Positions 8,000 to 16,798 are shown, counted from the stretch's first letter. The stretch is 50,124 nucleotides of DNA from Verrucomicrobiia bacterium (GCA_035946615.1 DASYZB010000053.1:1-50124), one strand, 5' to 3'. Program-made: numbers and translations. The notes: generated by a model from the sequence alone, not told the origin.

Positions 8000-8695
8000 T
8001 TGCAAAAATATCTTGCCGATGCCGGGATTGCTTCCAGGCGGGCCGGGGAGCAGATGATTCTGGAGGGACGCGTGGCGGTCAACGGCCAATCCATCACGGC
8101 TTTAGGCGCCAAGGTCGATGAGGCGCATGACCAGGTCTCGGTCGATGGCCAACTCGTCCGCCCGAAACGCAAAATTTATCTCGCGTTGAATAAGCCGCGC
8201 GGGTTGGTTTGCTCACGAAAAGACGAATTCGAGCGCCCGACAATTTACGGGCTGCTGCCCAGAGAATGGGGCCACTTGCACTCGGTTGGACGGTTGGATT
8301 TCAATAGCGAGGGCCTGCTCTTTCTGACCAATGACGGCCAGTTGAGCCTGCGGCTGACCCATCCACGCTACGGCATGCACAAGCGCTACCTGGCAACCGT
8401 CGAGGGCCGGGTCCAGGAGCAGACCTTGCGCCTGTTCACGCGCGGAATCTCGCATCAGGGCGAAAAACTGAAGGCCGAAAAGGCGCGAATCATTTCCGCC
8501 GGAACCTCTCAAAGTGTCGTTGAACTCGATTTAGCTGAAGGCAAATATCGCGAAGTGCGGCGGCTCTTCGAGTCCCAGGGCATTTCTGTGAAGCGTTTGC
8601 AACGCATTCAGATTGGCAACATCAAATTGGGCGAGCTGCGCCCGGGCAGATGGCGGACATTGACATCAGCCGAAATTAAATCTCTACTGAGCTAA
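8000..8695 (+). CDS. rRNA pseudouridine synthase, RsuA/RluB family
   Basis: The N-terminal S4 RNA-binding domain (LQKYLADAGIASRR) is followed by the RsuA/RluB catalytic core with GRLDFNSEGLLFLTNDG, whose Asp is the catalytic residue. A C-terminal EVRRLFE region with KRLQRI matches the family. The start is uncertain: no ATG is in frame. TTG 8000 starts just at the S4 domain and lies 19 nt after the upstream stop. A GTG at 7937 would overlap the small basic protein gene by 44 nt and add unconserved residues. No clear ribosome binding site precedes either, so translation may depend on coupling. The product modifies 23S or 16S rRNA; which site cannot be told. Confidence 0.88.
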   Translation: MQKYLADAGIASRRAGEQMILEGRVAVNGQSITALGAKVDEAHDQVSVDGQLVRPKRKIYLALNKPRGLVCSRKDEFERPTIYGLLPREWGHLHSVGRLDFNSEGLLFLTNDGQLSLRLTHPRYGMHKRYLATVEGRVQEQTLRLFTRGISHQGEKLKAEKARIISAGTSQSVVELDLAEGKYREVRRLFESQGISVKRLQRIQIGNIKLGELRPGRWRTLTSAEIKSLLS

Positions 8696-8698
8696 GTT

Positions 8699-9847
8699 AT
8701 GAAAATGACCTGTTGGCTTTTTTTAAGCACGATGCTTTCGACCGGCTTGCTGGCTCAGCAGGCGACCGACGCGCCGCCCGCTGCGCCCATCCAGAGCCCC
8801 GAGTTGGCCCCAGCCATTACCAATGCCCCCGGCCCAACCCAGGAGAACTCGACAAACGCCCCGGCCGTCAAAGCGCCCAAACGCAAACACTCTCCCAGGA
8901 AACACAGCGCAAGTGCCGCCAGAAAAAAAGACCCCGCCGCTGAATTGAGAACGGTGCCGCTGGTAGCCGGCCCGGCGGTCGTGGATGCCAACCATGTCAA
9001 TGTGCGCGGGCAAGCCAAACTGAAGAGCGAAGTGGTCACGCGATTGAGCAAAGGCCAGACCGTCACGGTGCTGGAAGAGATTACTCGAAACCACTCAGGA
9101 CCCAGCGAACCCTCCGCCTGGGCCAAAATCCTTCTGCCAACCAATACGCATGTTTGGGTCAAGTCCTCCTATATCGACGCGACAAACCAAACGGTTCTGG
9201 CCAGGAAACTCAATCTGCGCAGCGGCCCCGGGGAGAATTATAGTGTGTTGGGCCGATTGAAGCGCGGGGATTCCGTCAAGGCCGTTGGGGCTAAGAACGA
9301 CTGGACGCAAATCGAACCGCCGGCTGATGCCTACGCGTTTGTCGCCGCCCAATTCCTGAAGCAGGAGCCGGCGGAGACTGCGCCAACGCCTGCCGCCCCT
9401 GCCGAACCGCCCGCTGCCCCGGCGACCGTCGCCGAGGCCACTCCGCTGGCCCCTGCTCCTGCCGCTAACCCGGCTCCGGCGCCGGCCATCGAGAACCCGG
9501 CTCCAACCAATGCCCCGCCAGAAACGCCGATGGTTACAACTCCAGCGCCCGAGGAGCCGCCACCCAAGCGCATCGTGCAGCACGAAGGCGTGGTGCGCGG
9601 CACCTTCAGCATCCAGGCCCCCACGCATTTCGAGCTCATCAGCCCTGAAAATGGCCGGGTGATTGATTATCTCTACACCACCTCGCCAAACCTCGACCTG
9701 CGCCGCTACAAAGGCTTGCGCATCATCGTCACGGGCGAGGAAGCCCTCGAAGAACGCTGGGGAAATACACCCGTCATTACCATCCAGAAAATTCAGGTCC
9801 TGGACGATTTTTCCCCGCTGCCTAATGGCGCCGGCCAACCTAATTGA
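8699..9847 (+). CDS. Secreted protein with two bacterial SH3 domains and Pro/Ala-rich linker
   Basis: The product has 382 residues: a signal peptide at about 1-19 (cleavage near LLA-QQ), a basic Pro/Ala-rich spacer, and two SH3-like domains at about 95-160 and 165-225 (NVRGQAKLKSEVV and LNLRSGPGENYSVLGRLKRG). A low-complexity Ala/Pro segment at about 230-295 leads to a C-terminal globular region (about 295-382). Bacterial SH3 domains commonly bind peptidoglycan or act in envelope sensing. The stop codon overlaps folD by 23 nt. It starts 3 nt after the pseudouridine synthase gene, so the genes are probably cotranscribed. Confidence 0.8.
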   Translation: MKMTCWLFLSTMLSTGLLAQQATDAPPAAPIQSPELAPAITNAPGPTQENSTNAPAVKAPKRKHSPRKHSASAARKKDPAAELRTVPLVAGPAVVDANHVNVRGQAKLKSEVVTRLSKGQTVTVLEEITRNHSGPSEPSAWAKILLPTNTHVWVKSSYIDATNQTVLARKLNLRSGPGENYSVLGRLKRGDSVKAVGAKNDWTQIEPPADAYAFVAAQFLKQEPAETAPTPAAPAEPPAAPATVAEATPLAPAPAANPAPAPAIENPAPTNAPPETPMVTTPAPEEPPPKRIVQHEGVVRGTFSIQAPTHFELISPENGRVIDYLYTTSPNLDLRRYKGLRIIVTGEEALEERWGNTPVITIQKIQVLDDFSPLPNGAGQPN

Positions 9848-10727
9848 CGGGCGCGCCATCGCTCGCCAACTCCAGAGCGAATTGGCCGGACGCATTGCCA
9901 CTCTCAAATCGCGCGGCATCGAGCCGGGCCTGGCTTTCGTGCGCGTCGGCGAAGACCCCGCCTCCAAAGTCTATGTTGGCCGGAAGGAAAAGACGTGCCA
10001 CGAATTGGCTATCTATTCCGAAACGCACGTACTCCCCCAGAGCGCCAGCGAAGCGGAGTTGCTGGCATTAATCTCCAGGCTCAACGTCAATCGGCGCCTG
10101 CACGGAATTCTGGTTCAAGCGCCGCTCCCGGCCCACATTCGCGCCTCGCGCGTTTATTCGAGCCTGTCGCCCGAGAAGGACGTCGATGGTTTTCATCCGG
10201 TCAATATGGGAAAGCTGATGTTGGGTGATACTACCGGGTTCGTGCCGTGCACTCCGGCGGGCATTCGCGAGTTGCTCACGCGCTCTGAAATCACCATCAG
10301 CGGCGCGGAGGTGGTCATTTTAGGGCGCGGTAACATTGTCGGCAAACCGATGGCGGCCCTGTTGTGCCAAAAAGAAAAAAATGCCAACGCCACCGTAACG
10401 TTGTGCCATTCGGGCACGCGGGACATCGGGACGCATTGCCAGCGGGCGGACATCCTGATCGCGGCGATGGGGGTCGCGCAGTTCGTCAAATCCGATATGG
10501 TCAAGCCGGGCGCAGCAGTGATTGACGTTGGAGTCAATCGAATCGTTGATGCTTCAGCCCCAAGCGGCTCGCGTTTGGCAGGGGATGTGGATTTCGCGGC
10601 CGTGCAACCGATTGCCGGCAAGATCACCCCCAACCCAGGCGGCGTTGGGCCCATGACCATCGCCATGCTGATGCACAATACCGTCCGGGCTGCCGAGTCC
10701 AGTGTGCAATCAACTTCCACCAGATGA
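9825..10727 (+). CDS. folD: Bifunctional methylene-THF dehydrogenase/methenyl-THF cyclohydrolase
   Basis: The product has 300 residues. ATG 9825 lies inside the end of the SH3 gene, in another frame (23-nt overlap), and starts the conserved LIDGRAIA. Signatures are YVGRKEKTC (catalytic Lys), KDVDGFHPVN, PCTPAGI, the NADP-binding GRGNIVGKP and PNPGGVGPMT. FolD interconverts 5,10-methylene-THF and 10-formyl-THF in the cytoplasm and so supplies one-carbon units, including for the purH reaction encoded further on in this window. Length is normal (about 285-300). Confidence 0.96.
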   Translation: MAPANLIDGRAIARQLQSELAGRIATLKSRGIEPGLAFVRVGEDPASKVYVGRKEKTCHELAIYSETHVLPQSASEAELLALISRLNVNRRLHGILVQAPLPAHIRASRVYSSLSPEKDVDGFHPVNMGKLMLGDTTGFVPCTPAGIRELLTRSEITISGAEVVILGRGNIVGKPMAALLCQKEKNANATVTLCHSGTRDIGTHCQRADILIAAMGVAQFVKSDMVKPGAAVIDVGVNRIVDASAPSGSRLAGDVDFAAVQPIAGKITPNPGGVGPMTIAMLMHNTVRAAESSVQSTSTR

Positions 10728-10798
10728 GCCTTTCCTCCTGAACCAACTGCAGCCGCCCAGCTCTCAACGTCAATGCAAAACCCTCCTCCCCGAATCTG

Positions 10799-11239
10799 AT
10801 GCAAGCCACCCGAATCCTCCCTGATTTGCAATGCTCACTCTTGTGCGAAGAAATCCGCCAGGAAGTCACTGGCAATTTTTTTCTCATCGGCGTGATTAAT
10901 TTCATTCGAGTCCCCCAACTGCCCGTTGTGGCTCTCAAGCTCAGTTTATTCAATCGCTGGACTGCCGGAGTCGGGCAATTCACCGAAACGGTTCGTTTCA
11001 TCGCGCCGGACCAAACGACGGTGCTGCGCAAAGGCGAAGTGAAATTCCAGTTGCAGGATGCGACGCTTCACGCGACCAATGTCACCGTTTTCGGCCAGGT
11101 CGAATTGAAGGCCGCAGGCGCTTACTACGTCGAAGTCCTCGTCGATGATGTCATGAAGATTCGCTACCCTCTCTCGGTCATCGTCACACCCCCTAACCAG
11201 CCGCCGCAGGCCCCGCCACCGCAGACGCCTGCCTCCTGA
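10799..11239 (+). CDS. Conserved protein, DUF6941-like
   Basis: The product has 146 residues and no signal peptide. The motif pattern LPDLQCSLLCEEIRQE, then IGVINFI and RYPLSVIV, resembles the DUF6941 family as I recall it: small beta-rich bacterial proteins of unknown role that begin with a conserved line PD.....CEDVR. The C-terminus is a short Pro/Gln-rich tail. It lies 71 nt after folD on the same strand. The family assignment comes from memory of the pattern only. Confidence 0.55.
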   Translation: MQATRILPDLQCSLLCEEIRQEVTGNFFLIGVINFIRVPQLPVVALKLSLFNRWTAGVGQFTETVRFIAPDQTTVLRKGEVKFQLQDATLHATNVTVFGQVELKAAGAYYVEVLVDDVMKIRYPLSVIVTPPNQPPQAPPPQTPAS

Positions 11240-11281
11240 AGGCCCTGGCGACAGCCGCCGCCCCACCGCTGACCCAGCACT

Positions 11282-11327
11282 TAACATTTTGCCGCTGAAG
11301 CCTGTCGCCGAGCGGCAATTGATGTTA
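11282..11327. repeat. Two-part hairpin upstream of a membrane protein gene
   Basis: TTGCCGCT (11289-11296) and AGCGGCAA (11311-11318) form an 8-bp stem. Just outside, TAACAT (11282-11287) and ATGTTA (11322-11327) pair as well, so the arms total 14 bp with a small internal loop. It ends 14 nt before the ATG at 11342. No T-run follows, so it could be a translational control element or a terminator without U-tract. Confidence 0.5.
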
Positions 11328-11341
11328 GAACATGAACAGAT

Positions 11342-12160
11342 ATGGACTCAGAGCCCTTGGCCTGGCAACCGCTGACCCCTCGATGCATCGCCGCTTTCGC
11401 GCGCGCCTCGTTTGGCCGGCTGTGGCTCATTCAGTTTGTGGTGAGTCTGCTTGCAGCCGGAGTCGTGGTTTGGTTCGTCAAAACGGATTGGTATCCCGTG
11501 ATTGCCGAGGCGATTGGACAACTGCCCCCGCAGGGCCAGGTTCGCTCGAGCCGGCTGCTTTGGAATGCCGATTCACCCGTCAGCCTGGCCGAGAATCGGT
11601 TCCTGGCCCTCACCGTGGACCTTAACCATACTGGTGAGGTCCGTTCGCCCGCGCATCTGCAGGCCGAGTTTGGAACCAGCGATATAAAATTGATTTCGTT
11701 ATTCGGTTTTCTGGAGTGCCCTTATCCGCGTGGCTACGTTGTCCCTTTCAACCGGACGGACCTGGGGGCGTGGTGGGGCGCCTGGGGCCCCATCCTGCTG
11801 GCCATAACCGCAGGCGCCGTCGTGCTCTGGCTTTTTTGTTCCTGGTCACTCCTGGCGACGGCCTACTGTTTGCCGGCCTGGTTGCTCGGCTTTTTTGCCA
11901 ATCGCGATTTAACCCTGGCCGGCAGTTGGCGTTTGGCAGGCGCGGCCTTGATGCCCGGTGCGCTGTGGCTGATCGGGGCCATCCTCCTCTACGGCCTGGG
12001 TTGGCTGGATTTAGTGCGCTTGATGGTGGCTGGAGCAATCCATTTTGTTATTGGCTGGATTTATCTTGGTTTTGCAACCTTCAACGCTCCACGCCATCCC
12101 GTCGCAACGGAGCCTGCGGGCAATCCATTCGGCAAAACAGAAAACCCAACAGGTCATTGA
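11342..12160 (+). CDS. Multi-pass membrane protein, function unknown
   Basis: The product has 272 residues. One helix lies at about 28-48; a loop of about 100 residues, probably on the outside, follows; then come about four helices between 150 and 255. A short polar tail follows. No motif is recognised. The following lipoprotein gene starts 32 nt later, so the two may share a transcript. Confidence 0.7.
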   Translation: MDSEPLAWQPLTPRCIAAFARASFGRLWLIQFVVSLLAAGVVVWFVKTDWYPVIAEAIGQLPPQGQVRSSRLLWNADSPVSLAENRFLALTVDLNHTGEVRSPAHLQAEFGTSDIKLISLFGFLECPYPRGYVVPFNRTDLGAWWGAWGPILLAITAGAVVLWLFCSWSLLATAYCLPAWLLGFFANRDLTLAGSWRLAGAALMPGALWLIGAILLYGLGWLDLVRLMVAGAIHFVIGWIYLGFATFNAPRHPVATEPAGNPFGKTENPTGH

Positions 12161-12191
12161 ATGTTCATCCGGCTTTGTTTAGTGTCCTCCT

Positions 12192-12950
12192 ATGACTCGT
12201 TCGGCTGGTCTGGTTCGTGTTGCCCTAGGTCTGCTGCTCATTTTTTCCCTGGGCGGCTGCATGCCCGCAGCCAGCCAGTTGGATGAAGAACGAGAACCCC
12301 ACTTCCTCGCCGGCAAAAGCCGAATCAGCACGATGGATTTTCAGGGGGCGATGGAGGCCTTCGAACAGGCCCTTCAGGTCAATCCCCAATCGGCTTCTGC
12401 TCATTTCGAACTCGCCTGCCTTTGCGACCAAAAAGAGTCCGACCCCGCCGCCGCTATTTATCATTATGATTGTTACCTCAAGCTGCGCCCGGGCGCTGAG
12501 AATGCCGGGGTGGTCAAAGAGCGCATTATGAAATGCAAACAGCAGTTGGCGCAAACCGTCTCTCTGGGGCCAGTGTCCGAAAAAGTGCAGCACGACCTGC
12601 AAGAACTCACGCAGGAGAATCAAAGACTCACCGAACAAAATCGGGTTTTGAAAGCTCAACTGGATAGCTGGCAAGCTTACGCCGCGCGCCTCGATGCGCT
12701 CACCAACCAACCACCCGCTGCCATCCCATCCAGAGCCCCTTCTCTTGTCGCTGCGCCTATTCCAACCAACCTTGCCGAGGCTCCCACTGCGCCAACCACT
12801 CACCGCACCCACACCGTCAAACCCGGCGAAACCCCCATCCTCATCGCAAAGAGATATGGAATCCGGCTCAACGCTCTCCTGGCCGCCAACCCGGGACTCG
12901 ACCCGCGCCGATTGCGCGTCGGCCAGAACTTGAACGTGCCCGGTCGATGA
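12192..12950 (+). CDS. LysM/TPR lipoprotein
   Basis: The product has 252 residues. A signal peptide ends in the lipobox LGGC (Cys23). TPR-like helices span about 35-105 (FQGAMEAFEQAL, then ASAHFELACL), a heptad-rich coiled coil covers about 125-165, and a Pro/Ala/Thr-rich linker leads to a LysM domain at about 203-250 (HTVKPGETPILIAKRYGI, then RLRVGQNLNVP). LysM binds peptidoglycan N-acetylglucosamine, so the protein should be a membrane-anchored, cell-wall-bound scaffold. It may be the last gene of a cell-envelope transcript that starts at 11342. A 265-nt regulatory gap follows. Confidence 0.82.
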   Translation: MTRSAGLVRVALGLLLIFSLGGCMPAASQLDEEREPHFLAGKSRISTMDFQGAMEAFEQALQVNPQSASAHFELACLCDQKESDPAAAIYHYDCYLKLRPGAENAGVVKERIMKCKQQLAQTVSLGPVSEKVQHDLQELTQENQRLTEQNRVLKAQLDSWQAYAARLDALTNQPPAAIPSRAPSLVAAPIPTNLAEAPTAPTTHRTHTVKPGETPILIAKRYGIRLNALLAANPGLDPRRLRVGQNLNVPGR

Positions 12951-13106
12951 AAGGAAAAAAAATCAAAAAAATCTTTGAACAATTCGTCAAGGCGTTAGTC
13001 AAAATCCAAATGGCTTCTTGCGTCCTCATGCGGAGCTTGGCGCAGGGAGAGCAGTGTAAGCGGGTGGCAAAGCAGTCTTGCTTTTCTCACCCCTGGACAA
13101 TGAAAA

Positions 13107-13121
13107 AAATCTAAAAGATTT
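13107..13121. promoter_or_regulatory. Palindrome next to the -35 of the exopolysaccharide-locus promoter
   Basis: AAATCT (13107-13112) and AGATTT (13116-13121) are perfect arms around AAA. It ends 2 nt before the TTGACG -35 element, where an activator or repressor could act. Confidence 0.4.
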
Positions 13122-13123
13122 AT

Positions 13124-13152
13124 TTGACGTGCTCGCGCAATTTGGATAAAAC
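13124..13152 (+). promoter_or_regulatory. Sigma-70-type promoter for the beta-barrel gene
   Basis: TTGACG (13124-13129) and TAAAAC (13147-13152) are separated by exactly 17 nt, in an AT-rich stretch. The likely transcript would carry a leader of about 57 nt before ATG 13216. No other convincing promoter lies in the 265-nt gap after the LysM lipoprotein gene. Confidence 0.5.
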
Positions 13153-13215
13153 CTTACAGGATTTAAATTGTTCGCACACTCTCTTTGGGTGTAAAAGAAC
13201 GCGAAATCAGAACCT

Positions 13216-14568
13216 ATGAAAAAAATCGTTGCCTCCGTCGGTTTGGTTGCGCTCGGCGCGTCTGCAATTCAATCTGCCTGTGCCCAGGATTTGGGGACTC
13301 CGGATACCTCGAAGCCCTGGAGCATCTCGGTCGCGCTCCGTGGCTTTTATGATGATAACCCGGGCACACTCCCGAACGATACCCCCACTCCCGCGGGGTA
13401 CCATCGAAGCTCGTTCGGTTTCCAGGTGAGCCCCCAGGCCGCCTTGGCGTGGTCTGTGGAGAATACCACTGTGAGCCTCGGTGTGCTTTATTCGATGATT
13501 TATTACGAGAATAAACCCGTCTTCAGCACCAGCCATATCGACCAGGATTTCACCTTCACCGGCAACCTCACCCACGATTTCAGCGAACAACTCCATGCGC
13601 GGGTCACGGATTCGTTCGTGATCGGCCAGGAACCTGACATGCTGCGCGCCGGCAATGCGTTCTCCACGTTTTATCGCGTCTCAGGCGACAACATCCGCAA
13701 CTACGGCACCATCGCTTTGGATGCCCAGCTTACGCCTGTGTTTGGGCTGAGCCTGGGCTACGATAATGCCTATTACCATTATGTGGCCAATGGGGCGACC
13801 GCTGTGCCAGTGGGCCCCTTTGAGGATGTCATTCAACCCAGTATCGCCGGTGTGCTGAATCGGGATGAGAATCGCGCTCACATCGAGGGCACATTCCAAC
13901 TGCAACCCGAGACCAAGGCCCTTTTGGGGTATCAATTCTCTGATTTCGATTACATGGGTGATGAATACATCGGTGGGTTCATTCCGGCGTTTGGCCCTCC
14001 AGTTGGCCTCATCACCAGCCGGATGCGCGACAACCGCGAGCACACGGTTTATGTGGGTATCGAGCACAATTTCCTGCCGAACTTAACCGCAGCCGTTCGC
14101 GCCGGCGGCAGCTATACGGATTATTATAACGATCCCAGCACCAAGGCCAGCTACACGCCTTACGTGAACGCGACACTGAAGTACACCTACGCTCCGGGCA
14201 GCTTCATCGAGGGCGGTTTTTCTTATGACCGCAATGCAACCGACATTGTCGGTTTCAGTTTCAACGGAACCGGTAGTGATTTCACGACCGATGCCGAGTC
14301 AGCGGTGGTGTTCCTGACGCTGCAGCATCAGCTTCTGGGCAACCTCTTTTTGAACCTCAACGGCCAATTCCAGAACTCGATTTACAACGGCGGCGCGTTC
14401 AACAACGACGCCGAACAGTTTTACATGGCGGGCATCGACCTGCAGTACCGGTTCACCGCCTTCTTCTCGGGCGATGTTGGTTACAGCTATGACCGGTTGG
14501 AATCCAGCATCATGGGCCGTGCCTTTGATGAGAATCGAGTTTACGTTGGCGTTACCGCCACATATTAG
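13216..14568 (+). CDS. Outer-membrane beta-barrel protein of an exopolysaccharide locus
   Basis: The product has 450 residues. A signal peptide is cleaved near ACA-QD (residue 23). The mature chain alternates short aromatic-rich strands throughout and ends in a strand with terminal tyrosine (YVGVTATY), the outer-membrane insertion signal. It resembles BBP2/OMP beta-barrel porins often encoded beside Wzc/Wza genes. A role in polysaccharide passage is inferred from context. It has its own promoter upstream and a strong intrinsic terminator 21 nt after the stop. Confidence 0.8.
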   Translation: MKKIVASVGLVALGASAIQSACAQDLGTPDTSKPWSISVALRGFYDDNPGTLPNDTPTPAGYHRSSFGFQVSPQAALAWSVENTTVSLGVLYSMIYYENKPVFSTSHIDQDFTFTGNLTHDFSEQLHARVTDSFVIGQEPDMLRAGNAFSTFYRVSGDNIRNYGTIALDAQLTPVFGLSLGYDNAYYHYVANGATAVPVGPFEDVIQPSIAGVLNRDENRAHIEGTFQLQPETKALLGYQFSDFDYMGDEYIGGFIPAFGPPVGLITSRMRDNREHTVYVGIEHNFLPNLTAAVRAGGSYTDYYNDPSTKASYTPYVNATLKYTYAPGSFIEGGFSYDRNATDIVGFSFNGTGSDFTTDAESAVVFLTLQHQLLGNLFLNLNGQFQNSIYNGGAFNNDAEQFYMAGIDLQYRFTAFFSGDVGYSYDRLESSIMGRAFDENRVYVGVTATY

Positions 14569-14589
14569 TTTAGGATTGATGTAGTAACC

Positions 14590-14622
14590 GGGGGGCTGGG
14601 CTAAAACTAGCCCCCCTTTTTA
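14590..14622 (+). terminator. Intrinsic terminator between the beta-barrel gene and the Wzc-like gene
   Basis: GGGGGGCT (14590-14597) pairs with AGCCCCCC (14609-14616) and is followed by TTTTTATT. An alternative inner stem GGGCTA/TAGCCC with a 4-nt loop also fits. The U-tract ends 10 nt before the start codon of the next gene, leaving no room for a promoter in between. Confidence 0.85.
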
Positions 14623-14632
14623 TTGACGTTAT

Positions 14633-16798
14633 ATGGATCCATCGAAAACACCACCGCCGCAGGAGGCCAAGCTTCACTTCCTGGATTATTGGCGCATTAT
14701 TCGTATTCGCAAGACGGTCATCCTGGCGGTTTTTTTGCTGGTAGTGATTACCGCCACCCTGGTGACATTCATTCTGCCCGAGTCGTTCTCAAGCAAGGCC
14801 CGCATTAAAGTCGAGCGCGACCAGACGGACATCTCCGGGGTGATGGGCAACCAGCCAATGCTGGGCGTTTATGATCCTTATTTCATCCAAACCGAGTTCG
14901 AAGTGATCCAATCCGAGGTTATCCTCGGCGATGTCATCAAGGACCTCAATCTGCAGGAAACCTGGGGCAAGAAATATAATAATGGGCAGCCCTTCACGCG
15001 CACTGAGGCCATGACCTGGATCAAAAACCATTTGGATTTGCGGCCCGTCCGCAACACCAGCCTCATCGAGATCGTCTATTACAGCGAGAGCCCCCAGGAG
15101 GCCTCCGACCTTGCCAACAAAATCGCTGAAACTTATCGCAAGCACCGTGTGCAAGAGCGCCAGAGCCTGACTCAGGGCGGCATTAAAGCCCTCGAAGAGC
15201 GCATCGGCGAACAGGAGAGCACAGTGGACAAGCAGCAGCAGGTCGTCGATGACCTGCGCGATAAACTTAAGATTTCCGACCCCCTCGGCTCATCGGAGGC
15301 CCCAACCATGATGCTCTCGGCGGAAACCTTGCGCCACATTGAAGGAATTCGCATCGAAAGCCAGGCTGAGTTCGTTGGGGCCAAGACGTTGCTGGACAGC
15401 TTGAAGGGCCTGCCTCCCGACAAACTGGCCCAGGCTATTCCGACCACCGGGGTGCAGGACTCCCTGTTGTCGGGGTTGCTCGAACAATTGACCCTTGCCG
15501 ATCAAAAGCTGGTTGCCGCTGAGAAGCAATTAGGGCCAAAGAACACAGAGTATGCGACCATCAGCGCTCAGGTCGATGACATCAACAAGAAGATTAGAGA
15601 ACGTGTGGACGGTATTGTCCTTGGGCTGGACATCAAGGCTGGCGCGCTCCAGCAGCGCCTGATTGACTTGAGCAACGAGGTCACCGCAGCGACCCAAAAG
15701 GACATCAACAAGTCCACCGAGAGCCGCCCGTATTGGGAAGCCAAGCGCAAACTCGAGGAGTACCAACGATTCCGCCAGGTCCTCTATATGAAGATCGCCT
15801 CGGAAAAGACCGAGTTGGATTTACCCAGGGCCTCGATGGTGGAAATTGTGGACCGCGCCGTGCCCGGCATCAAACCTGTTCGCCCCAACAAGACGCTCAA
15901 TATAGCTTTAGGCATTATCATCGGGCTGGTGGTCGGGGTCGGGTTGGCCTTCTTCATTGAATACCTCGATACCAGCGTGAAGACCATCGACGATGTCGAA
16001 CGCACCTTGGGCGCCCCCGTGCTGGGCGTTATCCCGCAGAATGTCGGCTTGCTCACCGAAGAGGGAGGAGAAAGCCCGCATGCGGAGGCCTATCGCGTGC
16101 TGCGCACCAATCTGCTATTCTCGCGAAAGGACGACAAGCTCAACACGGTGGCGGTCGTCAGCGCGGGCGCCGGCGAAGGCAAATCCACGACCGTGTTCAA
16201 CCTGGCAGCCGTCTTTGCCCAGAGCGGCCAGCGGGTGCTCATGGTGGACTCCGACTTGAGGCGGCCCACCCTGCACAAGATGCTCCATGTCAGCAACAGC
16301 ATCGGGCTGACCAATTATCTTCTGAAGCAAAACACGCTCGAAGAAGTCATCCAGACCTCCAATCTGCCGAGCCTCGACTTTATGGCGAGCGGCAAATTGC
16401 CGAGCAGCTCGCTGGGCATTCTCAGTTCGGCCCAGATGCGCGATTTGATCACTGAATTGAAGCAACATTATGACTTTGTCTTTTTCGACTCTCCCCCTGT
16501 CATGGGCGTGAGTGACGCCTCCATCCTGGCCAGCGAAGTCGATATGACCTTGCAAGTCATCCAGTATCGGCGGTACCCGCAACCGATGAATATTCGCGCC
16601 AAGCAGTTGATCGAGAAGGTAGGCGGCAACCTCATCGGCATCGTGCTGAACAACATCAATATGTCGCAGGATGAGAGCTACTATTATTACAGCGGGTATT
16701 ACCACGATTATTACACGCATAATGAAGAGGAGCCCGCTGCGCCCGTAAAAGGCGGCAATGGCGAGAAAGACAAACTTGAAATCAAACAAAGATATTGA
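14633..16798 (+). CDS. Wzc-like polysaccharide co-polymerase/tyrosine autokinase
   Basis: The product has 721 residues. The N-terminal Wzz domain has a helix at about 29-49; long coiled coils fill the periplasmic part (about 165-390), and a second helix lies at about 420-440. The cytoplasmic BY-kinase has Walker A GAGEGKST (Lys517), Walker A' MVDSDLRRP (Asp539, Asp541) and Walker B FFDSPP (Asp619). The C-terminal tail carries eight tyrosines between 683 and 694, the autophosphorylation cluster, plus Tyr721. Such kinases control chain length and export of exopolysaccharide. The start ATG follows the upstream terminator by 10 nt and has no Shine-Dalgarno match. The Wza-like gene starts 15 nt later. 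Confidence 0.93.
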   Translation: MDPSKTPPPQEAKLHFLDYWRIIRIRKTVILAVFLLVVITATLVTFILPESFSSKARIKVERDQTDISGVMGNQPMLGVYDPYFIQTEFEVIQSEVILGDVIKDLNLQETWGKKYNNGQPFTRTEAMTWIKNHLDLRPVRNTSLIEIVYYSESPQEASDLANKIAETYRKHRVQERQSLTQGGIKALEERIGEQESTVDKQQQVVDDLRDKLKISDPLGSSEAPTMMLSAETLRHIEGIRIESQAEFVGAKTLLDSLKGLPPDKLAQAIPTTGVQDSLLSGLLEQLTLADQKLVAAEKQLGPKNTEYATISAQVDDINKKIRERVDGIVLGLDIKAGALQQRLIDLSNEVTAATQKDINKSTESRPYWEAKRKLEEYQRFRQVLYMKIASEKTELDLPRASMVEIVDRAVPGIKPVRPNKTLNIALGIIIGLVVGVGLAFFIEYLDTSVKTIDDVERTLGAPVLGVIPQNVGLLTEEGGESPHAEAYRVLRTNLLFSRKDDKLNTVAVVSAGAGEGKSTTVFNLAAVFAQSGQRVLMVDSDLRRPTLHKMLHVSNSIGLTNYLLKQNTLEEVIQTSNLPSLDFMASGKLPSSSLGILSSAQMRDLITELKQHYDFVFFDSPPVMGVSDASILASEVDMTLQVIQYRRYPQPMNIRAKQLIEKVGGNLIGIVLNNINMSQDESYYYYSGYYHDYYTHNEEEPAAPVKGGNGEKDKLEIKQRY

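Noticed and set aside
9095-9967. 290-codon reverse frame over the SH3 and folD genes
   Set aside because: It is low-complexity Arg/Gly-rich sequence produced by the Pro/Ala-rich codons on the other strand.
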